This document shows, in pieces, positions 35,740 through 44,434 of a stretch of DNA of 64,000 nucleotides. Position 1 is the stretch's first letter. Every line of letters starts with the position of its first letter. Below the pieces are notes generated by a model. It did no database searches, was not told the DNA's origin, and worked only from the letters and a program-made list of their open reading frames with translations. The DNA comes from DASTSN01 sp035760665 (GTDB lineage: Bacteria > Bacteroidota > Bacteroidia > Chitinophagales > Chitinophagaceae). Location of the stretch: NCBI GenBank assembly GCA_035760665.1, contig DASTSN010000040.1, positions 1 to 64,000 on the forward strand. Reading direction: 5' to 3'. The translations under genes were made by a program, and so were the position numbers.

Positions 35740-35900
35740 TGAGTTCCCGACAACATGATGAAACAAGAAGAAATATAGCTGGAGTAACGGCTATTGTACT
35801 GGGTTTGCTGATTGGTTTATTTATAAAACGGGTAAAAGTAGGGTTATTAATCGGGCTTGTGCTGGGCCTCGTAGCGGCGATGATGATAAAGAGAAAATAA
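35739..35900 (+). CDS. 53-residue membrane protein
   Basis: The ATG shares one base with the stop of the PIG-L gene (TAATG), a classic coupling. The product has a charged N-terminus (SSRQHDETRRN) and two hydrophobic segments (about 14-29 and 34-50) separated by KRVKV, so it is a hairpin-like membrane protein. No family recognised. It belongs to the operon leading to the sodium symporter. Confidence 0.68.
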   Translation: MSSRQHDETRRNIAGVTAIVLGLLIGLFIKRVKVGLLIGLVLGLVAAMMIKRK

Positions 35901-35913
35901 ACAGAAAATAATA

Positions 35914-36033
35914 ATGCAGGAAGATTCAAAAGTTCCTTTGTTTAAAAAATGGAGCCACTGGTATTTTTTTGTTATCGGCATGCTGGTGTTGCTGATCGCA
36001 TTATTTTATTTGTTCACTAAACAGTTTTCATGA
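35914..36033 (+). CDS. 39-residue single-pass membrane protein coupled to the symporter
   Basis: MQEDSKVPLFKKWSHWYF begins a protein with one membrane helix (about 17-35). Its TGA overlaps the symporter ATG as ATGA. Tiny single-helix proteins encoded directly before SSS-family symporters are known as small accessory proteins in some groups; applying that to this one is inference from position and size. Confidence 0.7.
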   Translation: MQEDSKVPLFKKWSHWYFFVIGMLVLLIALFYLFTKQFS

Positions 36034-37763
36034 CGACGGTTGACTGGCTGGTACTGGTGCTTACCCTGCTCGGGATTATTTCGTACGGATTGTATAAAAG
36101 CCGAACGACACATAACCTGGAGGGTTACTTTTTGTCAAACCGCAGTATGCCCTGGGGACTGATACTGCTAAGTATCATTGGTACACAGGCCAGTGCCATT
36201 ACCTTTATTTCAGCCCCGGGGCAGGCCTATACAGACGGGATGCGCTTTGTGCAGTATTATTTTGGGTTACCGCTGGCCATGGTTGTTATTTGCATAGCAT
36301 TTGTCCCCATTTTCAACCGCCTGAAAGTTTATACCGCTTATGAATACCTGGAAAACCGGTTTGACGGGAAGACCAGGACGCTTACGTCTTTTTTATTTCT
36401 TTTGCAGCGCGGCTTGTCAACCGGCATCAGTGTTTTTGCTCCTTCGATTATCTTATCATCACTCCTGGGCTGGAATATTTACTGGACCAATATATTAATG
36501 GGGGGACTGCTGATAATTTATACCATGAGCGGTGGCGCCAGGGCAGTGGCGTATACCCAGCAACTGCAAATGGTGATCATATTTGCCGGTATGTTTCTGG
36601 CGACTTATATGGTGGTAAGAATGCTGCCGGAAGGCGTGGGATTTATGGATGCGCTGCATATTAGTGGGAAGCTTGGAAAATTAAATGTCATAACAACAGG
36701 TGTTACAAAAAACGGTTTTAACTGGAGCGATCAATATAATTTATGGAGCGGCATAATAGGAGGCTTTTTTTTGGCGCTTTCTTATTTCGGCGCAGATCAG
36801 TCGCAGGTTGGACGGTATTTAACCGCGAAGTCAGTGGCAGAAAGCCGTGTGGGTTTGTTAATGAACGGATTGGTGAAAGTACCAATGCAGTTTTTGATTT
36901 TACTGATCGGTGCTTTGGTATTTACTTTTTACCAGTTTAACAGTGCGCCTGTTTTTTTTAATGATACGCAAATTGCAAGGATAGAGCAATCACCTCTGCG
37001 AGATTCGTTTCATGTGGCTGAAAAAGCTTTTGAAAAAATAGGTCAGCAAAAAAAGGAATCGGTTACAGCTTTTTCCCAGGCCCTGCATGCCGGTGATGAA
37101 GTGCAGCTGGCAGCTGTGACAGATGAGCTGCGATTTTTACAAAAGGGGGCTGATAGCCTGCGTACAAAAGTTAAGAACTGGATTAATTCATCACAGGTAG
37201 GTGGTGATGGCAATGATACGAATTATATTTTCCTGCGTTTTGTATTGGATTATCTTCCGCCTGGACTGGTGGGACTACTGATTGCTATTATCTTTTTGGC
37301 TTCCTGGGGCAGTATTGCTGCGGCTATTAATTCGCTGGCTTCTTGTTCCATGATCGATTTTCACCGCCGGTTCAGCCGTAAACAAATTGAGCCGCAACAG
37401 GAATACGCCCTGTCCAAATGGTATACGCTGGGCTGGGGTGTGTTTTGTATTGTTGTAGCCATGTTTACCTACAATATTGGTAACAGCCTGATAGAGGCGG
37501 TGAATGTTCTGGGGTCACTGTTTTACGGGGTTATTCTGGGGGTTTTTCTTGTAGCGTTTTTTTTAAAAAATATAAAAAGCGGAACAGCTGTCTTCTGGGC
37601 TGCTGCTTTAGCAGAATTGATTGTGCTAACGTTTTTTGCCTTGAGCAAGTATAAAGTGCTTTCCCTTGGGTTTCTCTGGCTCAATCCGATTGGCGCTATT
37701 TCTGTAATACTATTTGCCTTACTATTGCAGCCGTTATTTTCAAAAAAAGAAAACCCTGTCTGA
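36030..37763 (+). CDS. Sodium:solute symporter (SSS family)
   Basis: A 577-residue inner-membrane transporter with about 13-14 membrane helices and the SSS-like GTQASAITFISAPGQAYTDG segment near 50-70. It couples Na+ entry to uptake of an unknown solute. Residues about 308-395 form a charged helical insertion between membrane helices (IARIEQSPLRDSFH onward), found outside the core fold. The PIG-L deacetylase upstream and the two tiny membrane proteins suggest an uptake operon, possibly for a sugar or amino-sugar product; that substrate is a guess. Confidence 0.91.
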   Translation: MTTVDWLVLVLTLLGIISYGLYKSRTTHNLEGYFLSNRSMPWGLILLSIIGTQASAITFISAPGQAYTDGMRFVQYYFGLPLAMVVICIAFVPIFNRLKVYTAYEYLENRFDGKTRTLTSFLFLLQRGLSTGISVFAPSIILSSLLGWNIYWTNILMGGLLIIYTMSGGARAVAYTQQLQMVIIFAGMFLATYMVVRMLPEGVGFMDALHISGKLGKLNVITTGVTKNGFNWSDQYNLWSGIIGGFFLALSYFGADQSQVGRYLTAKSVAESRVGLLMNGLVKVPMQFLILLIGALVFTFYQFNSAPVFFNDTQIARIEQSPLRDSFHVAEKAFEKIGQQKKESVTAFSQALHAGDEVQLAAVTDELRFLQKGADSLRTKVKNWINSSQVGGDGNDTNYIFLRFVLDYLPPGLVGLLIAIIFLASWGSIAAAINSLASCSMIDFHRRFSRKQIEPQQEYALSKWYTLGWGVFCIVVAMFTYNIGNSLIEAVNVLGSLFYGVILGVFLVAFFLKNIKSGTAVFWAAALAELIVLTFFALSKYKVLSLGFLWLNPIGAISVILFALLLQPLFSKKENPV

Positions 37764-37775
37764 CGCAGGGTTTTG
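37750..37775 (+). terminator. Terminator overlapping the symporter stop codon
   Basis: aaaaccctg (37750-37758) pairs with cagggtttt (37766-37774), with the stop codon in the loop. Confidence 0.75.
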
Positions 37776-37799
37776 CATATTGTCTCTTTTTGTAGAAAT

Positions 37800-38633
37800 T
37801 TATTTTAGTTGCTCCAGCAATTTATCGTTGAGTCGTACGTAATCATCATTTTTAGCTGCTACTGCGAGTTCCCTTGACTTTTGTGCAGCAGCTTTTGCTT
37901 CTTCTTTTTTACCAAGGCGTGCAAGACAGTTGGCACGCTGATGATGTACCCAGTAGGCATTTGGTTGCTGCTGTACGGCTTTATCAAGCCATGCAAGCGC
38001 CTGATTGAGATCCCTGCCAGTTTCCATGTAATACATCGCGGCCTGGAAATAAGGCCTGTTATCGTTTTGCATGACCTGGTTAATCTGCGCCATTACTTTT
38101 TTATCGATGTCAGTGCTGATTGGCAGTGCCACAGCAGTATTCTCCCACATCATGTGCAGTTCACAACTACCGGGTTTTACATCGGCAAATTGCATCGTGA
38201 ATGTTTCCACCGGCTCTTTCATGGTCATAGCTTTGGCCTGCACTCTTACAACATCATCCTCCATTTTATAAGCTGCCGGACTGGTTACGTCTAATTGCTT
38301 GGTAATAATAATGGTCCAGTTGTCTTTGTCAGGGATTGTGAGCAGTCCATATTTTCCTGCGGGAATATTTACACCAGCAATTGTAACATCATCACTAAAT
38401 GTAAGCGTGGTCGCACTGTTAGCACCAGTTCGCCACACCTTTCCAAACGGAACAAGATCACCGAAAATTTTCCTTCCTTTTTTTCCGGGTCTTGAATACG
38501 ATACTTCAATAGAGGAGACACCAAATTCCTGAACGATGGTTTGCGTGGGGCTGGGGGATGGTGTCCTGATTGATTGCGCCTGAGAAAAAATTACCGAGCA
38601 AACAGCCAGGACTGTCAAAATTGTTTTTGTCAT
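37800..38633 (-). CDS. DUF2911 family exported protein with TPR-like C-terminus
   Basis: A 277-residue protein from ATG 38633 (the TTG three codons earlier is unlikely). It has a signal peptide (ILTVLAVCSVIFSQAQS). The DUF2911 domain covers about 22-165 (SSIEVSYSRPGKKGRKIFG, VWRTGANSATTLTF, AGKYGLLTIP). The C-terminal part (about 185-277) contains two helical TPR-like repeats (AAMYYMETGRDLNQALAWLDKA). Function unknown; DUF2911 is widespread in Bacteroidota. Confidence 0.88.
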   Translation of the reverse strand: MTKTILTVLAVCSVIFSQAQSIRTPSPSPTQTIVQEFGVSSIEVSYSRPGKKGRKIFGDLVPFGKVWRTGANSATTLTFSDDVTIAGVNIPAGKYGLLTIPDKDNWTIIITKQLDVTSPAAYKMEDDVVRVQAKAMTMKEPVETFTMQFADVKPGSCELHMMWENTAVALPISTDIDKKVMAQINQVMQNDNRPYFQAAMYYMETGRDLNQALAWLDKAVQQQPNAYWVHHQRANCLARLGKKEEAKAAAQKSRELAVAAKNDDYVRLNDKLLEQLK

Positions 38634-38655
38634 AACAAGCAATTTTTTTAGAGAA

Positions 38656-38663
38656 CAAAGGTA
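38656..38663 (-). promoter_or_regulatory. -7 box of the DUF2911 gene
   Basis: On the minus strand this reads TACCTTTG, an exact TAnnTTTG match, 22 nt before the ATG at 38633. Confidence 0.6.
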
Positions 38664-38954
38664 AGGGGAAAGGTACTATCGGACTTTAATCCGGGTCAGA
38701 AAGAAATCGCTTCGGAAGTACTGTTTCCTTCGAAAAAATTGGAATACCGGATAACAGGCAACATGATTTTCCGGGAACCCTTAAAATCATTTTGCATTTT
38801 TAAAAAACTAAAATGTAAAACGGCTGGACTTGGATAAAGTATCTGTAACAAAGCGCAATACTAAATCGTCTTTCAGATGAACCGTCATGAATTTTTAAAT
38901 AAGGTATTATATAATCAATAAAATAAGTCGTTCTAACAGCCGGTTAGAGACTGC

Positions 38955-38984
38955 GGGTTCCGTTTTTACGGAACCCTGATTTTT
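38955..38984 (+). terminator. Terminator-like hairpin with no plus-strand gene upstream
   Basis: A perfect 9-bp stem (gggttccgt / acggaaccc), TTTT loop, followed by tga and six T on the plus strand. The only neighbouring genes are on the minus strand, so it either blocks antisense transcription into the Crp gene or ends an unseen small RNA. Confidence 0.6.
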
Positions 38985-39010
38985 TGTATACGGGGTCATG
39001 CAATACTGGT

Positions 39011-39643
39011 TTATCTTTTTTTCCCGCGTATCCTGCTGAGTGTTTCGACGGCAATACCAAGATAGGAAGCGATATATTTAACGGGAATCCTGTTGGCCAG
39101 CCCGGGGTTATGGTCAATGAAGCGCAGGTATCTTTTCTGCGCATTTGGAATCCGGCAGATAAAAGCCCGTTCTTCAGCATCGCGGTAATATTGCTCCAAT
39201 AGTTTGCGGCCCACTATATTCATTTCAATAAAATGTTCATACAAGTATTCCAACGCACCATACTCCACAGCGCATAATTCACAATCTTCAATTGCCTGGA
39301 TGTATTCCGGCGAGGGTTCATTCAGCGCCAGACTCCTGATGGACGTGATAATCTCGTTTTCAGCATTGATCCAGGTGGTGATCTCCCGTTTTCCTTCTTT
39401 AATAAATGCCCTTACAAGGCCTTTATTAATGAGATAAAGATGCTGGCATACTGTGCCTGCTTTCACCAGGTATTTCCCTTTTTGAATAAAAAAGGGAAAA
39501 CTGTTTTTGTCGATATAGTTGGTAACTTCCTGACTAACAGGGTGGATTAAGCGAACAAATGCTGAGATTGGTGAATTGGCGGATGAATGATTACTGTCAA
39601 AAACGTTTTTTTGCTCTGTCCCCGCCGAATTTTTTTTCTTCAT
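39011..39643 (-). CDS. Crp/Fnr family transcriptional regulator
   Basis: A 210-residue protein with a cyclic-nucleotide-binding-type beta-barrel (about 45-150; FIQKGKYLVKAGTVCQHLYLINKGLVRAFI) and a C-terminal helix-turn-helix (IPVKYIASYLGIAVETLSRIRGK). The Arg/Glu pattern needed for cAMP binding is not obvious, and no Fnr-type cysteines are present, so the effector is unknown. It stands alone. The 244-bp AT-rich gap to 39888 shows no clear promoter motif. Confidence 0.9.
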   Translation of the reverse strand: MKKKNSAGTEQKNVFDSNHSSANSPISAFVRLIHPVSQEVTNYIDKNSFPFFIQKGKYLVKAGTVCQHLYLINKGLVRAFIKEGKREITTWINAENEIITSIRSLALNEPSPEYIQAIEDCELCAVEYGALEYLYEHFIEMNIVGRKLLEQYYRDAEERAFICRIPNAQKRYLRFIDHNPGLANRIPVKYIASYLGIAVETLSRIRGKKR

Positions 39644-39887
39644 TTCACCTGTTATTTAAACTTTTTGTGCAATTCATTGTCACTTATTCCGTTTGTTCAT
39701 GTGTGTTAGAAATGATGATGAAATTGTAATGTGGTAGCAATTTAATTTAAACTTCTTAAAGGGGTCGTAAATCTGTAAATAATTAAACATATTAATATCT
39801 GGTTTATGGTTAAAGTATACAAAATAATTTGGCATTAAATGTGATATATTTTAAAAAAAACCATAATTTTAAGGTAATAGCTAATCT

Positions 39888-40421
39888 ATGATACACTCAA
39901 CTCTGGACAAATTACGTCTTAGGGCTTCTCTTCATCTATCACCTTCAAGTATCCACCCTATCTCAGACGTTCAATCTAAAAACATTGGCAAAGGAACGTT
40001 CATTTGGCAATTTGCTGTTATCCTGGAAGGTGCCCGAATCGGTGATAACTGTAATATCAACTGCCATACATTTATTGAAAATGATGTTGTTATTGGCAAT
40101 AATGTTACTGTTAAGGCCGGTGTTTATCTGTGGGATGGGATACGAATAGAAGATGATGTGTTTATAGGTCCCAACGCCACTTTTGTAAACGACAACCATC
40201 CCCGTTCAAAAAAATACCCGGAACATTTTCTGCAAACTAAAATCTGTAAGGGAGCCTCAATTGGCGCTAACGCAACCATTCTTGGAGGAATCACAATTGG
40301 CCAGTATGCAATGATCGGCGCTGGCAGTGTCGTTACAAAAAGTGTTCCTCCTTACACAATGGTGTACGGAAATCCTGCACGCGTTATTGGGAAAGTAGAT
40401 AAAGATGGGAAATTAATTTAA
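39888..40421 (+). CDS. Hexapeptide-repeat acyltransferase (WxcM/WbbJ-like)
   Basis: A 177-residue left-handed beta-helix protein with hexapeptide repeats from about 35 to 160 (IGDNCNINCHTFIENDVVIGNNVTV, IGANATILGGITIGQYAMIGAGSVV). NDNHPRSKKYPE is the typical active-site loop of sugar N-acetyltransferases of the WxcM-N group. It probably acetylates a nucleotide-linked amino sugar for surface polysaccharide. It is isolated: no other polysaccharide genes are adjacent. About 20 N-terminal residues precede the usual family start. Confidence 0.88.
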   Translation: MIHSTLDKLRLRASLHLSPSSIHPISDVQSKNIGKGTFIWQFAVILEGARIGDNCNINCHTFIENDVVIGNNVTVKAGVYLWDGIRIEDDVFIGPNATFVNDNHPRSKKYPEHFLQTKICKGASIGANATILGGITIGQYAMIGAGSVVTKSVPPYTMVYGNPARVIGKVDKDGKLI

Positions 40422-40460
40422 ACTCTTAAGAGTAGTAGAAATTCCTTCATATACATACCA

Positions 40461-41375
40461 TCATTTATTTGTTTTACGCATGAAAGATGGATGATATTTT
40501 TCAAGTGTTTTCCGAAGATATTCCCTGTCGAGGTGGGTATATATTTCCGTTGTTGTAATACTTTCATGTCCTAACATCTCCTGTACGGCTCGTAAATCGG
40601 CTCCGCCCTCCACCAGGTGGGTGGCGAATGAATGGCGGAACGTATGCGGCGATACTATTTTCGTGATTCCTGCTTTATTTGCCAGGTCTTTGATGATCAG
40701 GAAAATCATGACTCTTGACAACATACCTCCCCTGTTATTTAAAAACAAAATATCCTCGCACCCTTTTTTTACAGGCACATGTACCCTGATTTTATTTTTA
40801 TAAAGATTGATGTATTTCGCCGCGCTTTTCCCAAGCGGTACCAATCGCTCTTTATTTCCTTTGCCAATTACCCGGATATAACCGGCATCGGTATAAATAT
40901 GCGGTATTTTCAGGCTAACCACTTCACTTACCCTGAGACCGCAACTGTACATCGTTTCAAGGATAGCTTTGTTACGGCCGCCTTCAGGTTTACTTAGGTC
41001 TATTTGCCCGATGATTGTTTCTATTTCTTCAAAACTCAGTACAGCTGGCAAAGCCCTCTTTAGTTTTGGCGCTTCCAGTAGTACCGTTGGGTCCTCGGTG
41101 GAAATATTTTCCAGCAAGCAGTATTTGTAAAAAGCACGAATACCTGAGATTAGCCGGGCTTGCGAGGTGGGTGTCATGCCCAGTTCCGTTATCCATTTAA
41201 TAAAGGTTTGAAGGTCTTTCAGGACTAGCTCCGAAGGAGACTTCATCAGTTTATGCTGTGCCAGATAATCGGTGAGTTTTTCGATATCCCGCAAATAAGC
41301 TTCCACTGAATTGTCGGACAGTGATTTTTCCAGTTGCAGGTATGACCTAAACCCTTTTTTATAAGGCTCCCACAT
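40461..41375 (-). CDS. xerD: Site-specific tyrosine recombinase XerD
   Basis: A 304-residue tyrosine recombinase. The N-terminal SAM-like core-binding domain (about 5-95) is followed by the catalytic domain, with Arg148 (CGLRVSE), Lys172, His244 and Arg247 (HTFRHSF), His270 (LGHESI) and the nucleophile Tyr279 (IYTHLD). It resolves chromosome dimers at dif with XerC. Length and sequence match chromosomal XerD rather than phage integrases. Only 5 bp separate it from the lipoprotein gene upstream on the same strand. Confidence 0.92.
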   Translation of the reverse strand: MWEPYKKGFRSYLQLEKSLSDNSVEAYLRDIEKLTDYLAQHKLMKSPSELVLKDLQTFIKWITELGMTPTSQARLISGIRAFYKYCLLENISTEDPTVLLEAPKLKRALPAVLSFEEIETIIGQIDLSKPEGGRNKAILETMYSCGLRVSEVVSLKIPHIYTDAGYIRVIGKGNKERLVPLGKSAAKYINLYKNKIRVHVPVKKGCEDILFLNNRGGMLSRVMIFLIIKDLANKAGITKIVSPHTFRHSFATHLVEGGADLRAVQEMLGHESITTTEIYTHLDREYLRKTLEKYHPSFMRKTNK

Positions 41376-41380
41376 GTGTG

Positions 41381-42034
41381 TTACAGGCTGATGGTTTTTT
41401 CCAGCGGTGTGATTTTACCTTTTTGTTTAAGATTCACAAAAATCCTGGTGCGGGTAACATTCACAGAATCAAATGTGGCATGAATGTTATTGAAATCAAT
41501 GTCCAGTTCTTCATCTGCCAGTTTCAGTTGTGCTTTGTTGCCGGTAGCCATATCTTCGACATAAACAAACGAATAATCGGCATAACAAATTAACCCGTCA
41601 CCGATTTTGAACTTGGGATCAAACTTGGTTAAAGCACTGCTGTATTTACTGATATCATATTGCTTGCTATAGGGCAGTTTTAACAAAAAGCCCCGAAAGG
41701 TTGAGCAATCGTTAAACTGCAGCCAGGCATAGCTTGTGTCTTTAAAATAACAATCCACGTATTTGGCATTGATGGTAACTGGCTGTCCTAATAAATAAGC
41801 TAGGTCCATTTTGCGGTTATTCACCAGGTATTTATTGCTCCATACCAGGGTATCCGGCGAGCAGGCTTTGGGAGAAATATACACATAAGGCTTGCCGGGA
41901 TCATCCCCGGTAAATCTAAGTGTATCCTGCAGGCAGGCATTGTCGCAGTAAGAAATTTTCTTTTTGTCGCCCGATGAACAGGCCGTAACAAAGAAAACTG
42001 AAATGATAAGGGCGAGAAGTGTAAATGGTTTCAT
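41381..42034 (-). CDS. Lipoprotein of unknown function
   Basis: A 217-residue protein with a signal peptide and lipobox FVTAC. The mature part has four or more cysteines (YCDNACLQ, KACSPD, DCYFKD, NDCSTF) and is predicted beta-rich. I do not recognise a domain. It lies 5 bp upstream of xerD and is probably cotranscribed with it. Confidence 0.8.
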   Translation of the reverse strand: MKPFTLLALIISVFFVTACSSGDKKKISYCDNACLQDTLRFTGDDPGKPYVYISPKACSPDTLVWSNKYLVNNRKMDLAYLLGQPVTINAKYVDCYFKDTSYAWLQFNDCSTFRGFLLKLPYSKQYDISKYSSALTKFDPKFKIGDGLICYADYSFVYVEDMATGNKAQLKLADEELDIDFNNIHATFDSVNVTRTRIFVNLKQKGKITPLEKTISL

Positions 42035-42119
42035 AAGCTGATTGTTATTCCTAACAAAAATAGAAACTTGCGCCCTGAAAACTACTTTTTTCTTTTATCT
42101 TCGGCGTTTAACCATCACA

Positions 42120-42644
42120 ATGAAAACAAAGACAGTTAATCTTCGTTCGTTTCGTCAAAAAGTACGCCATCATAAAACGGCTTTACGCAGATTTCTTTCC
42201 AGACTTGAAAAAAAACCACCCCGTGGGCTTGATAAAATGACAGCTGCAGTGGAGAAGGAAGTGTGGGATGAAGTGGATTGTCTCACCTGCGCCAATTGTT
42301 GCAAAACAATGACGCCGACGTATACACCGGCAGACATCAGGCGGATAGCAGCGCATTTTAAGATGACTCCAGAACAATTCAGAGGGAAATGGTTATACAA
42401 GGAGCGCAGCAGCGGCGACTGGATGAATAAATCCACGCCCTGCCAGTTTCTCAATTTAAAAGATAATAAATGCTCAATTTACAGTATACGTCCGGTTGAT
42501 TGTGCCGGTTTTCCGCACCTGCCTAAGCGCAGGATGGTCGATTACATGCATATTCATAAACAAAATGTGGAATACTGCCCCGCAACGTATAAAATGGTGG
42601 AAAAGATCAAACAACGGGTTGAGGATGCAGCAGCTGCTCAATAA
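42120..42644 (+). CDS. YkgJ family cysteine cluster protein
   Basis: A 174-residue cytoplasmic protein. The start is ATG 42120; the longer frame from 42042 lies in the divergent gap. The family pattern of cysteines is clear: DCLTCANCCKTM, then TPCQFLNLKDNKCSIYSIRPVDCAGFP. YkgJ/UPF0153 proteins are thought to bind zinc or an Fe-S cluster through these; the reaction is unknown. Confidence 0.88.
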   Translation: MKTKTVNLRSFRQKVRHHKTALRRFLSRLEKKPPRGLDKMTAAVEKEVWDEVDCLTCANCCKTMTPTYTPADIRRIAAHFKMTPEQFRGKWLYKERSSGDWMNKSTPCQFLNLKDNKCSIYSIRPVDCAGFPHLPKRRMVDYMHIHKQNVEYCPATYKMVEKIKQRVEDAAAAQ

Positions 42645-42650
42645 AGCTTC

Positions 42651-43007
42651 TTACAGGTATACATCTTCAATCAAGAAAAATTCAGGAACCGCATTCCGGC
42701 TGACTGACACAGACAGGATATCGTATTGTACCAAGCGGTATTGAGGGTGCTGAAATAAAAACTCATCTGCCGCATTGAGCAGGTGTTTGAATTTTTTCTT
42801 GGTTACAGCTTCTTCAGGATAACCGCGGGAGGAGTCTTTCAGGGTTTTGACTTCTACAAAATGCAATACATTTTTTTTGCGGGCAATAATGTCAATTTCA
42901 TAATACGAATAGCGCCAGTTGCGGTGAAGAATTTCATAGCCTTTTTCCCGTAGAAATTGCTCTGCCATTGCTTCACCTTCTTTGCCCAGTTGATTATGTT
43001 CTGCCAT
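42651..43007 (-). CDS. YraN family (UPF0102) nuclease-like protein
   Basis: A 118-residue protein with the UPF0102 endonuclease-like fold: GKEGEAMAEQFLREKGYEILHRNWR at the start and EIDIIARKKNVLHFVEVKT, the Asp/Glu-X-Lys active-site pattern of PD-(D/E)XK nucleases. The start is ATG 43007, not the GTG one codon upstream. Cellular role unknown; in some bacteria the gene is linked to rnhB or to ribosome genes. Confidence 0.92.
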   Translation of the reverse strand: MAEHNQLGKEGEAMAEQFLREKGYEILHRNWRYSYYEIDIIARKKNVLHFVEVKTLKDSSRGYPEEAVTKKKFKHLLNAADEFLFQHPQYRLVQYDILSVSVSRNAVPEFFLIEDVYL

Positions 43008-43057
43008 CACTTATCTTTACTTTAAAATACAAAGAAAGCGTGGTGGTATTGCAAAAA

Positions 43058-44260
43058 ATGTATCGTTTATATGGCAAAATCCAGCATTATACCTGGGGCG
43101 GTTTTGATTTTATACCCAACCTGCTGGGTATAAAAAATACTGAGCGAAAGCCTTTTGCAGAGTACTGGATGGGCGCCCATCATTCCGCCTCTGCACAGCT
43201 GGGCAAAGAACTCTTGTCCCTCCACACATTATTACAAGAACAGAAGGAAGAACTGCTGGGGGCTTATGTTGCCAGGGAATTTGGTGATTTACCGTACTTG
43301 TTTAAAATACTGGATGTAAAAGATATGTTATCCATCCAGGTGCATCCGTCCAGGAAAGAGGCGGAAAAAGAGTTTGCCCGTGAAAATAAGGAAGGAATTC
43401 CGCTAACCGACCCCGCCAGGAATTATAAAGATGCCAATCATAAACCGGAACTGATGGTGGCACTAAGCGATTTCTGGTTGCTGCACGGGTTTAAGCCAGC
43501 GGATGAACTGCAAGCTGTGCTGCAGGATACGCCGGAATTGCAATTTCTTTTGCCCATTTTTAAAAAGGATGGATATGAAAAACTGTATCGCACCGTTATG
43601 GAACTGCCGCAGCGGGAAGTAAATGAACGGTTGCAACCTTTGCTGGACCGGATCATCCCGTTGTATAATGAAAACAGCCTGTCCAAAAGTGATGAGAATT
43701 TTTGGGCTGCCCGGGCCGCTCTGACATTTCATCACGATGAAAATTTCGACCGGGGAATTTTTTCTATTTATTTATTTAACCTTGTTTATCTAAAACCGGG
43801 GGAAGGCATTTTCCAGGATGCTGGTGTGCCCCATGCCTACCTGGAGGGACAGAATGCTGAAATTATGGCCAACTCCGATAACGTATTGCGGGGTGGACTG
43901 ACTGCCAAGCATATTGATGTAAAGCAGTTACTCAAGCATGTGCAGTGCAGGCCGGTTCGGCCGCAAATTTTAACCGGCAAAATAAATGAACAGCTTGAAA
44001 TAGTGTATAAAACGCCGGCGAAAGAGTTTGAACTCAGTAGAATTGTGTTGAGAGGTAATGAAAAAATATCATATGTTTCCCGTACCGGTGAGGTTCTGTT
44101 GCTGACGGAAGGACGTGTACGTATAAACGTTGCCAATGAAATTACAACACTGAACAGGGGAGAGGCCGTTTTTATTGTTGCCAACCAGCCTGCCGATATT
44201 AAAGCAGCAGAGGATGCTGTGGTTTTTCGGGCAACAGTACCTGTTCACAAAGGTGAATAA
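43058..44260 (+). CDS. manA: Mannose-6-phosphate isomerase, class I
   Basis: A 400-residue zinc enzyme interconverting mannose-6-P and fructose-6-P. The start is ATG 43058 (MYRLYGKIQHYTWGG, the family N-terminus). The hallmark QVHPSRKEA (zinc-ligand His) and GIFQDAGVPHAYLEGQNAEIMANSDNVLRGGLT (active site) are both present. A possible TATCTTTA -7 box lies about 43013-43020. It supplies precursors for GDP-sugars; no partner genes are adjacent. Confidence 0.93.
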   Translation: MYRLYGKIQHYTWGGFDFIPNLLGIKNTERKPFAEYWMGAHHSASAQLGKELLSLHTLLQEQKEELLGAYVAREFGDLPYLFKILDVKDMLSIQVHPSRKEAEKEFARENKEGIPLTDPARNYKDANHKPELMVALSDFWLLHGFKPADELQAVLQDTPELQFLLPIFKKDGYEKLYRTVMELPQREVNERLQPLLDRIIPLYNENSLSKSDENFWAARAALTFHHDENFDRGIFSIYLFNLVYLKPGEGIFQDAGVPHAYLEGQNAEIMANSDNVLRGGLTAKHIDVKQLLKHVQCRPVRPQILTGKINEQLEIVYKTPAKEFELSRIVLRGNEKISYVSRTGEVLLLTEGRVRINVANEITTLNRGEAVFIVANQPADIKAAEDAVVFRATVPVHKGE

Positions 44261-44288
44261 CTAGGCAAGCTGTTTTCGCCAATTCCTT

Positions 44289-44296
44289 TATTTTTG
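44289..44296 (+). promoter_or_regulatory. Possible -7 box for the DUF6580 gene
   Basis: TATTTTTG matches TAnnTTTG but lies 138 nt before the ATG at 44435, which would give a long 5' untranslated region. No riboswitch or leader peptide was recognised in that stretch. Confidence 0.35.
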
Positions 44297-44434
44297 CATT
44301 GAAACCAGTTTATCCTGAATTGCCCATAATTTTCGCAAATGCACGGCAACAATTAGGCGGCAATGCTCTTCTGCTGACAGACAGGAATCTGAAAAAATAG
44401 CTGCCGGTAAAACGGTAAATAAAAAAATAAACAG

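Larger units (their letters stand above)
38634..39010 (+). other. 377-bp intergenic region
   Basis: Lies between two minus-strand genes. It contains the DUF2911 promoter (38656-38663, minus) and the hairpin at 38955-38984. The AT-rich middle has no ORF with recognisable features and no RNA gene I can support. Confidence 0.6.

Noticed and set aside
40461..41375. Tyrosine recombinase as a mobile-element integrase
   Set aside because: Length and motifs fit chromosomal XerD, and no other mobile-element genes, direct repeats or tRNA target are nearby.
44297..44434. Possible riboswitch in the long leader of the DUF6580 gene
   Set aside because: No known riboswitch core, B12 box or terminator was recognised there.
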